Below are positions 8,801 to 18,600 of a DNA stretch of 21,238 nucleotides, in pieces (the first letter of the stretch is position 1; each line of letters starts with the position of its first letter). Position numbers and translations under genes: made by a program. Source of the stretch: Zygnema circumcarinatum (lineage: Eukaryota > Streptophyta > Zygnematophyceae > Zygnematales > Zygnemataceae); contig CM074813.1 in NCBI GenBank assembly GCA_037447605.1, forward strand, positions 1,021,778 through 1,043,015, written 5' to 3'. The notes under the pieces were generated by a model. The model had not been told where the DNA came from, made no database searches, and worked only from the letters and a program-made list of their open reading frames with translations.

Positions 8801-11672
8801 TTTTACGCCGCCATGCCAGCGAAGACTTTTTTGGCGTTCAGATCTGCGGCGGATTTCCGGACCTTTTGGCGCGGACGGCTGAGATTGTGGAAAGGGAGTG
8901 CCACGTGGACTTCATCGATATCAACATGGGCTGCCCCATCGACCTCGTCGTGCAGAAGGTGACAAACGGCAGCTCCACTCGTGCTGCCACTCTGCAACTA
9001 TCTGTCGGTCTCCTTCTCGTCGTGTTTTCCTCTCTCTTGCTCATTCTCTTTTCATATTTTGTACACTTTCTGACTGTTCTCCACCTCGCCCTCTTCTCCA
9101 TACTCATTCAAACTCTCTACTCTTCCCCTCCCCCTCTCCCTCCCCGTCCTCCTCCCTCCCCTCCCTCCCCCACCCCCTCAACCCTCCCTCCCTCCCTCCC
9201 CCTCCCCCTCCCCTCCCCTCCCCCACCCCCTCAGCCCTCCCCTCCCCCTCCCTCCCCTCCCCTCCCTCCCCTCCCCTCCCCTCCCCTCCCCTCCCCCTCC
9301 CCCTCCCCCTCCCCCTCCCCCTCCCCTCCCCTCCCCCTCCCCTCCCCTCCCCTCCCCTCCTCCTCCCCTCCCCTCCCCTCCCCTCCCCCTCCCCCTCCCC
9401 TCCCTCCCCTCCCCTCCCCTCCCCTCCCCCTCCCTCCCTCCCTCCCCCTCCCCTCCCCTCCCCTCCCCTCCCCTCCTCCCCTCCCCTCCCAGTATGCAGG
9501 CTCATACCTTCTCACCAAGCCGACGCGCATGGAGCAATGCATTCGCGCCACGTCAGCAGCCATCGACAGCTGTCTCACTGTGAAGGTAGTACAAGGAAAG
9601 GTTCGCGGAAGGTTCTAAGGTCAAAAGTGCAAATAAGGAAAAGGAAAACGTTGGGGCCAAGGTCCGTGAAAAGTAGCTGAGAACTGGACTGTAAGTTTCG
9701 ATTTAGTTGCAGGAAAGATTGCAAGGGAATGTAAGGGTTTTTTTCACTTCAGGTTTTTAGGGTTCGAAGTTGTAGTCCATTCAACCGGTAGTTAAATGTT
9801 TGCCGACTTTTATGCAAAGACCTCAGACAATTTTTCTATATTTTCAGTTAACTTGTTTTTTTTGCGCTCCCTTGTTTTGTTTATAGGTAAGAACGGGATA
9901 TTTCGAAGGAAAGAACTGCGCACATAATGTGCTGCCGGAATTGAGTAATTGGGGCGTGACAGCTGTCACGGTGCATGGCCGTACACGGCAGCAGCGGTAC
10001 AGCCGGTTGGCCGATTGGGATTACATTCAAACGTGTTCCGAAAAAAGAGGAGAAAATTCACCTCTCCAGGTAGAGATATGCAATAAGATAGATAAAGTTA
10101 ATTATAATGGGAACAAAGGAACGAGCAATTGTAGAATAAGAAAGAGAAAAGGCGGCAAGAAAGGGTGTAAGGAGAGACAAACAGGGAGGGGGAAAGAGAG
10201 AATAGTGGATGGGTGGAGGATGTAGAGAGAGGAGGGAAAAGAAGGAGCAATGGGAAGAAATGGACAGAGCGTGTAGGCAAGAACGTAATGTGGTTTTGAG
10301 AGTGGAAGTGGGAGCGGAAAGGGAGCCATTGAGAGAGGTGCAATGGAGAGGAGGGAAAGGGAGAGTGATTAGGTATCTTAGGACTCCACGAGTGCTCGTT
10401 CCATGCAACTGAAGAGCGTCAGATGTCCGTTGCAGGTGATTGGAAACGGCGACGTATTTTCGTTCACGGATTGGAACGAGCATCTGACGGGGGGGCGAGC
10501 CCGCGTGGACAGCTGCATGGTCGCCCGGGGTGCTCTCATCAAGGTACAACTCCCTCTGCAAACCCCCTTCCCAAATCTCCCTTCTTCTCTCTCTGCCCCG
10601 CTCCCTCTCTCTCTCTCTCTGTGTCTCTGTATCCCATTTGCTCTCCTTGCTGCTGATCTCTCCTTCTTTCCTCTCGTCCTTCTCCACTTTCCGCACCCTC
10701 TTTCCCTCTTCACTGTCTTTTATCTATGTCCCTTTCTTTCCTCCGCTCTCCCTCTCCCCTCTTGCCCTTCCCCTCCATCTCCTTCCCCTCCCCCTTCCTC
10801 CCCTTGGAGCGGAGCAGCCATGGCTGCTGACAGAGATAAAGGAGCAGCGCCACTGGGACATCAGCGCATCCGAGCGGCTCGAAATTTTGAAAAAGTACAG
10901 CGAGTACGGCCTCTCGCACTGGGGCTCGGACTCCAAAGGTACGGAACTTGTCGCATCTCAAATCTGAATTAGCTCAGATCTGACCCGTCCTCTCTACAGC
11001 ATTACTCCTGCTGCTGTATCGCGATGTGCTCTCTCTATCTCTCTCTCATTCTCTCTCTCTCTCCCCCTCCCCTTTGCATCTCCATCTTTCTCTCGCTCTC
11101 CCCCCCTGTTCACTGCGCTCCCTCCCCTCTCCTGGGCCTCCTTCCTGCCCCCTCTCCTGTCTCTCTCTCTCTCCCTCTCTCACTCTCTCTGCCCCCCCTC
11201 CTCCCGCAGGAGTGGAGACCACGCGCCACTTTCTGCTAGAGTGGCTGAGTTACCTCCACCGCTACATTCCAGTCGGCCTTCTGGAAGTGGTCCCCCAAAA
11301 ACTGAACTGGCGGCCCCCGTTCTATGTGGGCCGCTCCGATCTGGAGACGCTCCTTGCGTCCGACAGCGCGGCTGACTGGGTGCGTTCCGTTGGCTTCGAC
11401 GGAAAGCGGAACAGCCAGTTCTATGCTTGCATGCAACCCCTCTCTTTCAAACTTCCAAGATGACAATTCTGAGCCTTTGAATAGACCGCTTTTGTGCAGC
11501 CGTTGACCACGCTCATTATCCGTAAAATCTTCTGCAGCCCTCTTATAAGACATTGGTTGACTGTGTGTCGCAGGTGCGGATAACCGAAATGCTGCTGGGA
11601 CCCCCCCCTCCCAATTTTCAATTTACTCCCAAACATAAGTCCAATGCGTACGATAAAGCGGAGAATGGCTGA
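5862..11672 (+). CDS. DUS3: tRNA-dihydrouridine(47) synthase 3-like, complete, 12 exons
   Basis: Exons: 5862-5990, 6396-6611, 6769-6879, 7238-7642, 7854-8342, 8779-8958, 9493-9585, 9887-10069, 10436-10543, 10818-10938, 11210-11379, 11574-11672, giving 767 aa. By family knowledge this FMN/NADPH enzyme reduces uridine 47 in the tRNA variable loop. The N-terminus (about 1-115) is polar, with [11 protein letters not shown]. Two CCCH zinc fingers follow: C122-x11-C-x5-C-x3-H and C161-x8-C-x5-C-x5-H, the second within [14 protein letters not shown]. The TIM-barrel starts near 415 with [14 protein letters not shown] (FMN site). [10 protein letters not shown] carries the likely catalytic Cys502. [32 protein letters not shown] and the helical domain with [19 protein letters not shown] follow; the protein ends [13 protein letters not shown]. 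The ATG sits in a good context (gccATGG). It is about 70 residues longer than I recall for the Arabidopsis protein, mostly in the linker between fingers and barrel. Donors are often weak; an assembly gap lies in intron 5. Confidence 0.95.
8018..8130 (+). repeat. Degenerate Thr/Glu/Met repeat in DUS3 exon 5
   Basis: Loosely repeated six-base units of the ACGGAA/ATGGAA type encode a run such as [12 protein letters not shown] and [11 protein letters not shown], between the zinc fingers and the catalytic barrel. The bases stay in frame and the segment is very acidic. It looks like a simple-sequence expansion inside a disordered linker; a specific function is not indicated. Confidence 0.6.
8716..8746. 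other. Assembly gap (10 N) beside a C homopolymer
   Basis: Ten undetermined bases at 8716-8725 are followed directly by a run of about 21 C. The site lies in DUS3 intron 5, just before exon 6, so the protein is not affected. True length is unknown; homopolymers of this kind often break assemblies. Confidence 0.95.
9119..9490. repeat. CCCCT/CCCTCC low-complexity tract in DUS3 intron 6
   Basis: Roughly 370 bases made almost only of C and T in CCCCT, CCCTCC and CCCTCCC units, ending at the AG acceptor of exon 7. The complementary strand is dense in GGGG/GGG runs. It forms the polypyrimidine tract of the intron, but is much longer than splicing needs. All of it stays free of stops in the exon 6 to exon 7 frame. 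Confidence 0.9.
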
Positions 11673-11847
11673 GACGTGATATCGTCGCCCTCCTCCATGA
11701 AGTGATGTATGCAGTGAGCAGGAGAGCTTTTCCCCCATGCCATGCCATGTCACGCCGTGCCGAGCCATGCCATCCCATGCGGCCCTTCCCCTTTGCGGCA
11801 ACCTTCTGTACAATATGAGGCACTCTCCTTCCATTTGTGGAGCGATC

Positions 11848-11853
11848 AATAAA
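11848..11853 (+). terminator. Candidate DUS3 poly(A) signal AATAAA
   Basis: A perfect AATAAA lies about 176 bases after the DUS3 stop codon, a reasonable distance, and a T-rich stretch follows at about 11877-11897. Plant-lineage poly(A) signals are loose, so this is only a candidate. Confidence 0.4.
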
Positions 11854-12030
11854 ATATGAACGAGATTTCCAATGCATTTCTTTTTATTGTTTTTCGTAAG
11901 GCCTTGCCACCAATCAAACCTATTTGAGTAAATTTGTTCGGCGACTTTGTCCCCGCGTCTTGTGACATTTACGTACAACTTTCCAATTGAGCATGAATCC
12001 TCATGTTCAACATGTCTCTAGCGCCAAATC

Positions 12031-12230
12031 AGTCAATTCCCACTGCATTCTTTGATTTTGATTGTCCGTTCACACGACAACGACGTCCCCTCTCCCTTCG
12101 TTCACACGTGCGGTTCTTTGTTGACTTCCTTGAACAGCCGGTCAACGGCCTTCCGTTGACTTCGCTCCCGTCCGTCCGTACGGCCGACATGCTAAATAAC
12201 ACGGTCTCGCGCACCTCCGTTGACCACGTG
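12031..12230 (+). promoter_or_regulatory. W-box and G-box cluster upstream of the tetraspanin gene
   Basis: W-box-type TTGACY motifs occur at 12031-12036 (reverse), 12121-12126, 12140-12145 (reverse), 12156-12161 and 12220-12225. CACGTG G-boxes lie at 12105-12110 and 12225-12230, the last one directly joined to a W-box. GACGTC lies at 12082-12087 and the palindrome CCGTACGG at 12176-12183. In land plants these are cores for WRKY, bZIP/bHLH and SBP proteins. That they control the tetraspanin gene is inference from position. Confidence 0.4.
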
Positions 12231-12256
12231 GCGCTGTTTCTGCGAAGTGAGGCGGT

Positions 12257-12298
12257 CCGCCATTGGCGGCGCGGGACGCGGCGGACGGTTCGTATATA
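12257..12298 (+). promoter_or_regulatory. Core promoter: CCAAT-containing palindrome and TATA box
   Basis: CCGCCATTGGCGG at 12257-12269 is a perfect inverted repeat around one T and contains a reversed CCAAT core (ATTGG). TATATA at 12293-12298 follows about 24 bases later. The spacing is usual for a CCAAT/TATA core promoter, and the tetraspanin ATG is about 230 bases downstream. Confidence 0.5.
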
Positions 12299-12333
12299 GA
12301 CGTTGGCCGGACCCTCCAGACGACCACTGCCCC

Positions 12334-12346
12334 CTCTCTCTCTCTC

Positions 12347-12414
<68 letters not shown>
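12334..12414 (+). repeat. (CT)n microsatellite in the tetraspanin leader
   Basis: About 40 CT dinucleotides run from 12334 to 12414 with one AC interruption near 12349. It lies between the TATA box and the start codon, so it is probably transcribed as part of the 5' leader or spans the start site. CT-rich leaders are common in plant-lineage genes, but this one is unusually long. Confidence 0.9.
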
Positions 12415-12416
<2 letters not shown>

Positions 12417-12526
12417 GGAGGCGGCGAAGGGTTCAGAGGGAGGGCCAGGCAGGGCTTTGGAGGAGGGTGGAGAGGGGCTGCGGCTTGGGCGTGCAGTGAA
12501 TTTGGGCTCAGATTTTTGAGGCGAAG

Positions 12527-13314
12527 ATGGGGCTCTCCACGGCGCTGACTATGGCGGTGAATCTGGTGGGCATGCTCGCTGGTGGAACGGTGTTTGGAGC
12601 GGGCGTGTGGCTCGGTACGAGGTGAGGGGCTGCCCGTCCTCTCTCTCTCTCCCTTTCGCTCTCTCAGTCTCTCCCTTTCTCTCTCTCCCCCTCCCCATTT
12701 CTTCTTTCGATCGACCTTTCCCTCCCACCTCTTACATCTCCCACTCTTTCACCCTTTTTCCTCTCCCTGTTGCCCTCCCTCCCTCCCACTATCTTCATCG
12801 CTTTTCCTCGCCTCGCCTGCTGTCAAAATTAGGCCTCAGACCAAAGTGGAAGAAATGATGACTCAAATGGTGACGAAAGAGAAACACAATACCTTTGAAT
12901 CTCCGCATGAATGGAGCATCCGTTGCATTTCAGAATGCTGCAATCATCATCTCTGTGATAAATGGAGGCGCCGGGCAGTCCTCAAGGCCTTTCTTGATCT
13001 GAAAAAATTCGCAACCACTTTTGAAAGCGCAGGCTGCATCTTCCACGTTCCACTAAAGGAATTTTATTTCCAGCTTTACTTAGCTTCTTTTTGGTGCTCA
13101 ATTTTCGTTTCTTTTCCAACAGAGGCGACGGAGTGGAGTGCTTCTCCTTCCTCCATTGGGCCCTCATTATTGTCGGCGCCGTCCTTTTCGTTGTTGCCCT
13201 CGTTGGCTTTGTCGGAGCATGCTGCCAAGTCTCCGCCCTTCTTTGGGTTTATCTCTTCGTTGTTTTCCTCGTCTTGATCGGACTTTCGGCATTCACCGGT
13301 GAGATTATGTCCCC

Positions 13315-13347
<33 letters not shown>

Positions 13348-14172
13348 CCTCTCCCTCTCTCTCTCTTACACATACAAACACTCTCGAATGTAACATAAAC
13401 TCATCAAGAAACTCGGTTGCTTGAAGCAAGCTGTGCTCCCACCCCTTCGCCCCTACCTCCTCTAACAAGAGAGTTCCATGCTTTTCTTTCTTGTGCAGTG
13501 TTCGCATTCGTCGTCACCAACAAGTCTGCGAGTGCGGCAGTGGCTGGTCAGGGCTTCAAGGACTACCGCCTCGCCGACTACTCCGCGTGGCTGCAGCGCC
13601 GAGTGAACGACACCAACACATGGAACACCGTCCGCAGCTGCATCTCCAAGGCGGACCCATGCACGGAGTTAGCCGCAAAGTACGCAACGGAAGACAGTCT
13701 CTACGCAGCGAAGCTTTCGCCCATACAGGTGAGTTTCATCAGGTGTCTCCCCCTTAACATCTTTTTGGCCTTGCTTTAGATGAGGTTAGGGTTTCATAAT
13801 TTGAAACAATAGAATGAAGCATGTGTGATAAGCATGCGTTTTTTGGGGCTGCAGGCTGGCTGCTGCATTCCGCCTCTCGACTGCGGCTACACTTTTGTGA
13901 ATGCTACATACTTCACAGTTCCGTCGTCAGGAGCAGCGAACAGCAGCGATGCGGACTGCGCAAATTACAACAACAGTAGCAGCGAAAATCTGTGCTACGG
14001 ATGCGACACGTGTAAAGCCGGCGTGCTGGAGAATGTGCAACGGAGCTGGAGAATAGTGTCATTTGTGAATCTTGGCGTTCTTATCTTCATTTTTGCAGTC
14101 TACTCGATCGGATGCTGCGCCTACCGCCATGCACGTAGCGGTACAGAGTTTGGATACCTTAAAGGGTTTTAA
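12527..14172 (+). CDS. Plant-type tetraspanin, complete, 4 exons
   Basis: Exons: 12527-12621, 13123-13298, 13499-13728, 13855-14172, giving 272 aa, the normal size. Four membrane helices: about 9-31, 44-67, 70-98 and 235-257. The short first extracellular loop spans about 32-43. The large loop (about 99-234) carries the plant tetraspanin signature: DYRLADYSAWLQRRVND, a cysteine in TVRSCIS, then AGCCIPPLDCGYTFVNATY with the GCCxPP motif, and LCYGCDTCKAGVLENV before helix 4. The fourth helix ends in IGCCAYRHAR, whose cysteines are possible palmitoylation sites. By family knowledge, tetraspanins organise plasma-membrane microdomains and act in cell-cell and developmental signalling. It belongs with the land-plant TET family (TET8/TET3 type) rather than animal CCG tetraspanins; the exact member cannot be fixed. 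Introns have long CT tracts before their acceptors. The preceding spacer supplies a plausible promoter. Confidence 0.95.
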
Positions 14173-14683
14173 CTGTGTCTTGATCGCTAGTGACCCCATG
14201 ATGCGGGTGTTACCTATGGCTCTGCTCTATGCGCTAGGTTCAGCGCTTGTATTTTTATATTCCCCGCTTACATGGTTTGATCTAAAATATGGGCCCTCTC
14301 TCATTCTTAAACTATAAGTGCTCTGAACCCAGTTCCTATCTCGGGATTATGTAGCAGGAAGCCCTTGGCAGGGTTCAGGCCATTGTACATACACTTTTTT
14401 TGGGCAGGAGAAGAGAGAGAAAGGCTGAAACTGAAAACTCTGTATTGGCATGGTAACTCTGTACTCTGATTGTCTGATTGGCTCCAAAAACTATTCAATT
14501 TTTTTAAAGGAGTTGAGCAGATTCTGAGGTGTGTGCGCCCTTGGAGTCGTGTGCATGTCACGTGATGGACATATGCAGAGCAGCTATCAGAAGCTTTACA
14601 GGGGCTCTGTAGCTGATCGGACGGTTAGGAATGGATTCAGATGGGACGCCATCATCGACAGGATTGCGGCACACTTCGTTTTC

Positions 14684-15213
14684 CTTTTGATGGCCTCGCC
14701 ATCGCGAGGTCAATGAAAGTTTGCGTTTTTTTCCTTTTGCTTTGTTTCTTTGTCAAATGCTTCCCTCTCCATCTCCCTCTCTCGGCCTCTCTCCCTATCT
14801 TGTAGGGAGCGAGAGCAGGAGGGAGGTCGGTGGTACTGCACCGAGGCAGATCTCTACAGCCAAATCGGCTCATGTTGCGCTGCACCTGTGAAATCAAATG
14901 GTCGAAAGCTCTCAAATTTCGATCGCAATCGTTTTACGAGGCTGACAGGGACCCTCCGCGGGTGTTTGAACTGAACATCGCCGGGATCCCCTTGTCGCCC
15001 AGCCCCAGCGAGTTTCCATTTCGCTTCGAATCCTTTGTGTTCGTGTTCTCTCCCTTCGTTTTGTTTCTTTTTCTTTAGTTCAGCCTTTGGTTTGGTCCAT
15101 TGCGAATACTTCTGATCTCAGGGTCTCGTGCCATATGAAGTATTCCCCTTGGTGCCCTTTTTGGACTTTGATGGCTGCGCCATCATGATTCAAGAAAGTG
15201 TCACTTTTTTCGA
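14684..15213. repeat. Diverged ~50-base repeat pair with shared hairpin
   Basis: The segments 14684-14733 and 15163-15213 share the order TTTGATGGC, three bases, GCCATC, then TCAA/TTCAA, GAAAGT and a T run, at roughly three-quarters identity by eye. Both form a GATGGC/GCCATC stem with a three-base loop. Copy number and origin are unknown; a small dispersed repeat is likely. Confidence 0.45.
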
Positions 15214-15530
15214 GAAGTGGTTTTCTGACGCTTTGGCGGCCTGAACCGCACAAACGACGGGTGAAAATACGGCAACCCCCCCCCTCCCCCCCATGACACG
15301 AATGTGAGCACAACGTAAAGCCTCATGTTCGCATGTTCGCACTCACACTCGATGATGCCAAGTAGACATGGCAGAGGCTGGAAATGGCGAGGGTCCCGTG
15401 GAACCCATGTTCATTTACAGTATTGCAGAACCCTTCTTAAGTGATTACCCTCCTAAGTGAAGATTAGTCTAGAGAGTTCTACTTCTATACATTGAGAAGA
15501 GTAGGAAACGGAGCCGCGCACTTAACCGGC

Positions 15531-15580
15531 AATAACCTGTCGTCCACGTGCAGCGGGCGGCAGGTGGGCGGCAGGTTATT
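15531..15580. repeat. Inverted repeat enclosing an 11-bp tandem duplication
   Basis: AATAACCTG at 15531-15539 and its reverse complement CAGGTTATT at 15572-15580 are perfect arms. Between and overlapping them, GGGCGGCAGGT is repeated exactly twice in tandem (15555-15565 and 15566-15576). A CACGTG core also lies inside (15545-15550). It is just beyond the 3' end of the Myb gene. Confidence 0.6.
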
Positions 15581-15674
15581 TGCTTTAAAAGGGTGCAATT
15601 GAGACTGGGTCAAAACCTGACTAAACGGACAATGCCCTAGTCCCGCTCGAATCACACTCTACAAGGAAAACCAA

Positions 15675-18600
15675 TTACTCATGTTCTACCTCTCCATATC
15701 TCTCCTCTGCTCTCTCTTTATCCCGTTTCATCATCCTTTTCTTCCCTTCCTTCTTCCCCTTCTTCCTCTTCTTCCTCCCCTCCTCTCTCTCGTCTTTTCC
15801 CTCCGATTCCTTCTCTTCCGTCACTTCCACTCCTCCCTCGCATGCACCACTTCCTTCTCTTTCTCCCTCTCCCTCTCCCTCTCCCTCTCCCTCTCCCTCT
15901 CCCTCTCCCTCTCCCTCTCCTCTCCTCCGCTTCTCCTCTTCAGCCTCCAGAAGCTTCTGGAACTCCTCCCCATCCTCACGCCCGCCACCTCCCTCCAACA
16001 ATTCAGAAGCAAATCGTTGGCACGCCATTTCCAGATATTCATTGAAGGTGTAAATGCCCGTCCGCAGACGCTTCTTTATCTCCCTCCATCTTCGGCTGCA
16101 AACTTCTCCCGACCTGTGAACGACAATCAGTCCACATGAGGTTCCATTCAGGGGTTCAGGGACATGGAGATTTTAGGGTTTTGAGGGTATTGTGGGTTCA
16201 GGTTTGTCTATAGATCTCAAGAATTTTGGGGCTTATACGTGTGAAACTTTTCATACATTGTCGGTGCATAGAAACTGAAAGCTGCCAAGATGGATTATAA
16301 TTCACCTGTTATCCAACAGGCTACCCCATTCCACATCAGCTTCCTCCGTTACCTCGGTAGAAAGCAACCTGTCCATACCCAAAAACAACATGGTGAGGGT
16401 TAAGCCCACAGTGGAAGCCCTTCTAGCACGGAAAATGCTAACGAAAAGATTTTCTTGAACTTTCTTGTTTCACTTTTGAGGAGTGCGTGCAAAAGAGAGG
16501 AACAAAAGGAGCGGGCAAAGAGACGAGAGGAAGGGATATGGAAATACGGGCGACGGGCCACAGAGCGAAGGGCAGGGGGGCAGTGAGTGGGTCAGGTGAG
16601 TACAAAGGATATCTTCGTGTGTGGGAGAGGGAGAGGGAGAAGGAGAGAGAGAGAGAGAGACACGTGAGAAGTGAGTGGAAGAGAGAGCTACGCTCACGCT
16701 TCAAGGAGTCTCCTGTCATCTCTATTGTCCCATTCTCCATCAAGCACCATCCGCGAAGAAAGCTTGTAGTACCTGCGAGAACAGAACGGAGCGGATGATC
16801 CATGCATGTCCATCATCTTCCTTCGAAAGTTAGGGGAAAACAAAGGCCAAAAAATTCTGAATGCTCTCTAACACCTCTCTCTCTCGTTCTCCTTCCTCTC
16901 AACTGCAGAAACCCGCGGAAACTCCACAACCATAAATAGCAGTGCAAATTTGCATCCGAGAGAGAGAATAACGGCACCATTGAACAATGCAAGCGTTGTG
17001 CCTCCGCCCTCCCATCCTGTCTGCAATGGACATCCAGTCGAGATCGTCACGCACCTGCACGGACCAATGGGAGGCTCCATTGGTGTGAGGAGGAGGGAGG
17101 GAGGGAGAGAGGTCGAAGGAGGGAGAGGGCGACGAGGAACGAAGGAGATAGGGGCCGGACAAGGAAGAGAGTGGTGGGGAGAAAGAGGGAGAGGGAGAGG
17201 GAGAGGTGTTGAGGAGACTGAGGGGAAAATAAACTGCGAAGCCCTAGAGATTTAGAAACCCTAAAAGCTCCGACATGCGCATCCTAAGCGTAGCCCCCAA
17301 AAACCCAAAACGTGCAAAGGACCGCAAAATCCTGAAACTCCAACGACCCAAAACCCAAAAGCCCTGAAATGTGCAAACCCAGATACTCCTAAAATCAGAG
17401 TAAACATTCTAGCGATTTCAACCTCTAGAATGCCAACACTAGCATGCACAGCACAATAGAACCCCTAAATTATTATAAAAGGCGTAAAACCCGCAAATGA
17501 AAGGATCCTCAGGGTTTTTACTATTCATCTACATAAAAAGTTGTAAATTTCTTTCAAATGGAACGAATGGTGGTATGCCACCTGCCGCCCTCCCACATCG
17601 TGCGATTTTCCCTCCCTCTCTCTCTGTCTGAGCTGAAGCCGCACGAGCGAACAAAGCATCTCCATTTCTTCGTGGCTCCATAATCCTGAACCCTAACAAA
17701 CCCTACAGATGAGGTCCCCTATACAATTTAAGGCGTTCTTTTGTCGTACTTTAAGGACGAGAGCTATAGGGATTTGGGTTCAGATTTTAAAGCTTTCTGT
17801 GCTAGTGGTGAAAGCGTTGGAGCTCTGAACCTTAAATCCAAGACCTTTTGCAACTCTTAACCCTAACTCCACCTCCAAGCTCTGAACCCTCACAGCTTAA
17901 ACTGCAAATCTAACTCCTAAGTCATAAACTCGAAACCTGAAAACCTCCAAACTAAATCCACGCAGCAATCTCGGCCTGCATCAAAAATCTAAACCTTGAA
18001 CCCTAAACCTCCCACGGGGTGGTTAAACTCACCGGTCTTTTCGTGCTGCATATCGCGCCATTTGAATTTGATGCTTTCTTCGTATCTTCCCATGAACCCC
18101 ATCAACTTCTTCCACTTCGGACCATACTGTGCATAAAGCCTTCAGAGAGGAAAAAATTGAACATTCAAATGATATGTCATGCACCTTCAATTGTTTTCAA
18201 AAAAGCCCAAAAAAAAAATTATCTTTAGGTGGCCCAAAAAATATGAAATACTTTTTAGGGCTACAAAGAACATTCGAATCAGCTCACTATTTACCCAAAA
18301 ACCAAAACAGCAACTTTACAAACCTCAAACCTCAAACCTCCCCAAACCCCAATAACCCAAATCTCTCTCTCTCTCTCTCTCTCCCCCTCTCTCCGTCACA
18401 CTCTCTCTCTCTCTCCCCCCTTCCTCCCCCTAAAGTAGGGTTCGAAGAAATCCTAAGCTCATGAGTGCATACTTTCTAAGAGTTTCCTCCTCCTCCTTGG
18501 ACCATGTGCCCATCCAGTTTCCGTCGTGCAGCAGCCGCCGCCCGCGCGCATGGACACTCTTCACCGTTCTGTTTGGCAGAGAACTCGCTGCAACGGAACA

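Larger units (their letters stand above)
11673..12526 (+). other. DUS3 3' flank and tetraspanin promoter/leader
   Basis: This spacer between two same-strand genes holds a likely DUS3 poly(A) signal, a short CCATG-type repeat run (11735-11780), a candidate promoter with G-box, W-box, CCAAT and TATA elements (about 12030-12300), a long CT microsatellite, and a G-rich leader before the tetraspanin ATG. A 98-codon open frame at 12003-12299 overlaps the promoter elements and resembles no protein I know. Confidence 0.6.
14173..15674. other. Spacer between convergent tetraspanin and Myb genes
   Basis: Both flanking genes end here, so 3' untranslated sequence from each is expected. I recognise no gene. 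A plus-strand frame at about 14807-15078 (reading FYEADRDPPRVFELN among others) follows a TAG that could act as an acceptor, but has no recognised relatives or partner exons. The region also holds three short hairpins of one type (14640-14653, 14689-14703, 15169-15185), a longer diverged repeat around two of them, and an inverted repeat with an 11-base tandem duplication near 15531-15580. Confidence 0.5.

Noticed and set aside
9104-9578. Glycine/glutamate-rich minus-strand frames over DUS3 intron 6
   Set aside because: They are translations of the CCCCT repeat read backwards; no independent evidence of coding.
9757-9775. GGGTTCGAAGTTG, another B-box-like sequence
   Set aside because: No matching A box or folding; it lies in DUS3 intron 7.
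11380-11463. Read-through of DUS3 exon 11 to an early stop
   Set aside because: The conserved C-terminal segment VRITEMLLG is found after a clean CAG acceptor at 11574, so splicing is the better model.
12003-12299. 98-codon plus-strand frame before the tetraspanin gene
   Set aside because: It overlaps a convincing promoter region with TATA, CCAAT and G-box elements and resembles no known protein.
13317-13366. CT microsatellite in a tetraspanin intron
   Set aside because: Noted as an ordinary intron simple repeat like many others here; not a separate functional feature.
18437-18452. GGTTCGAAGAAATCC, resembling a tRNA B box
   Set aside because: No A box, acceptor stem or cloverleaf could be found around it, and it lies in a Myb intron.
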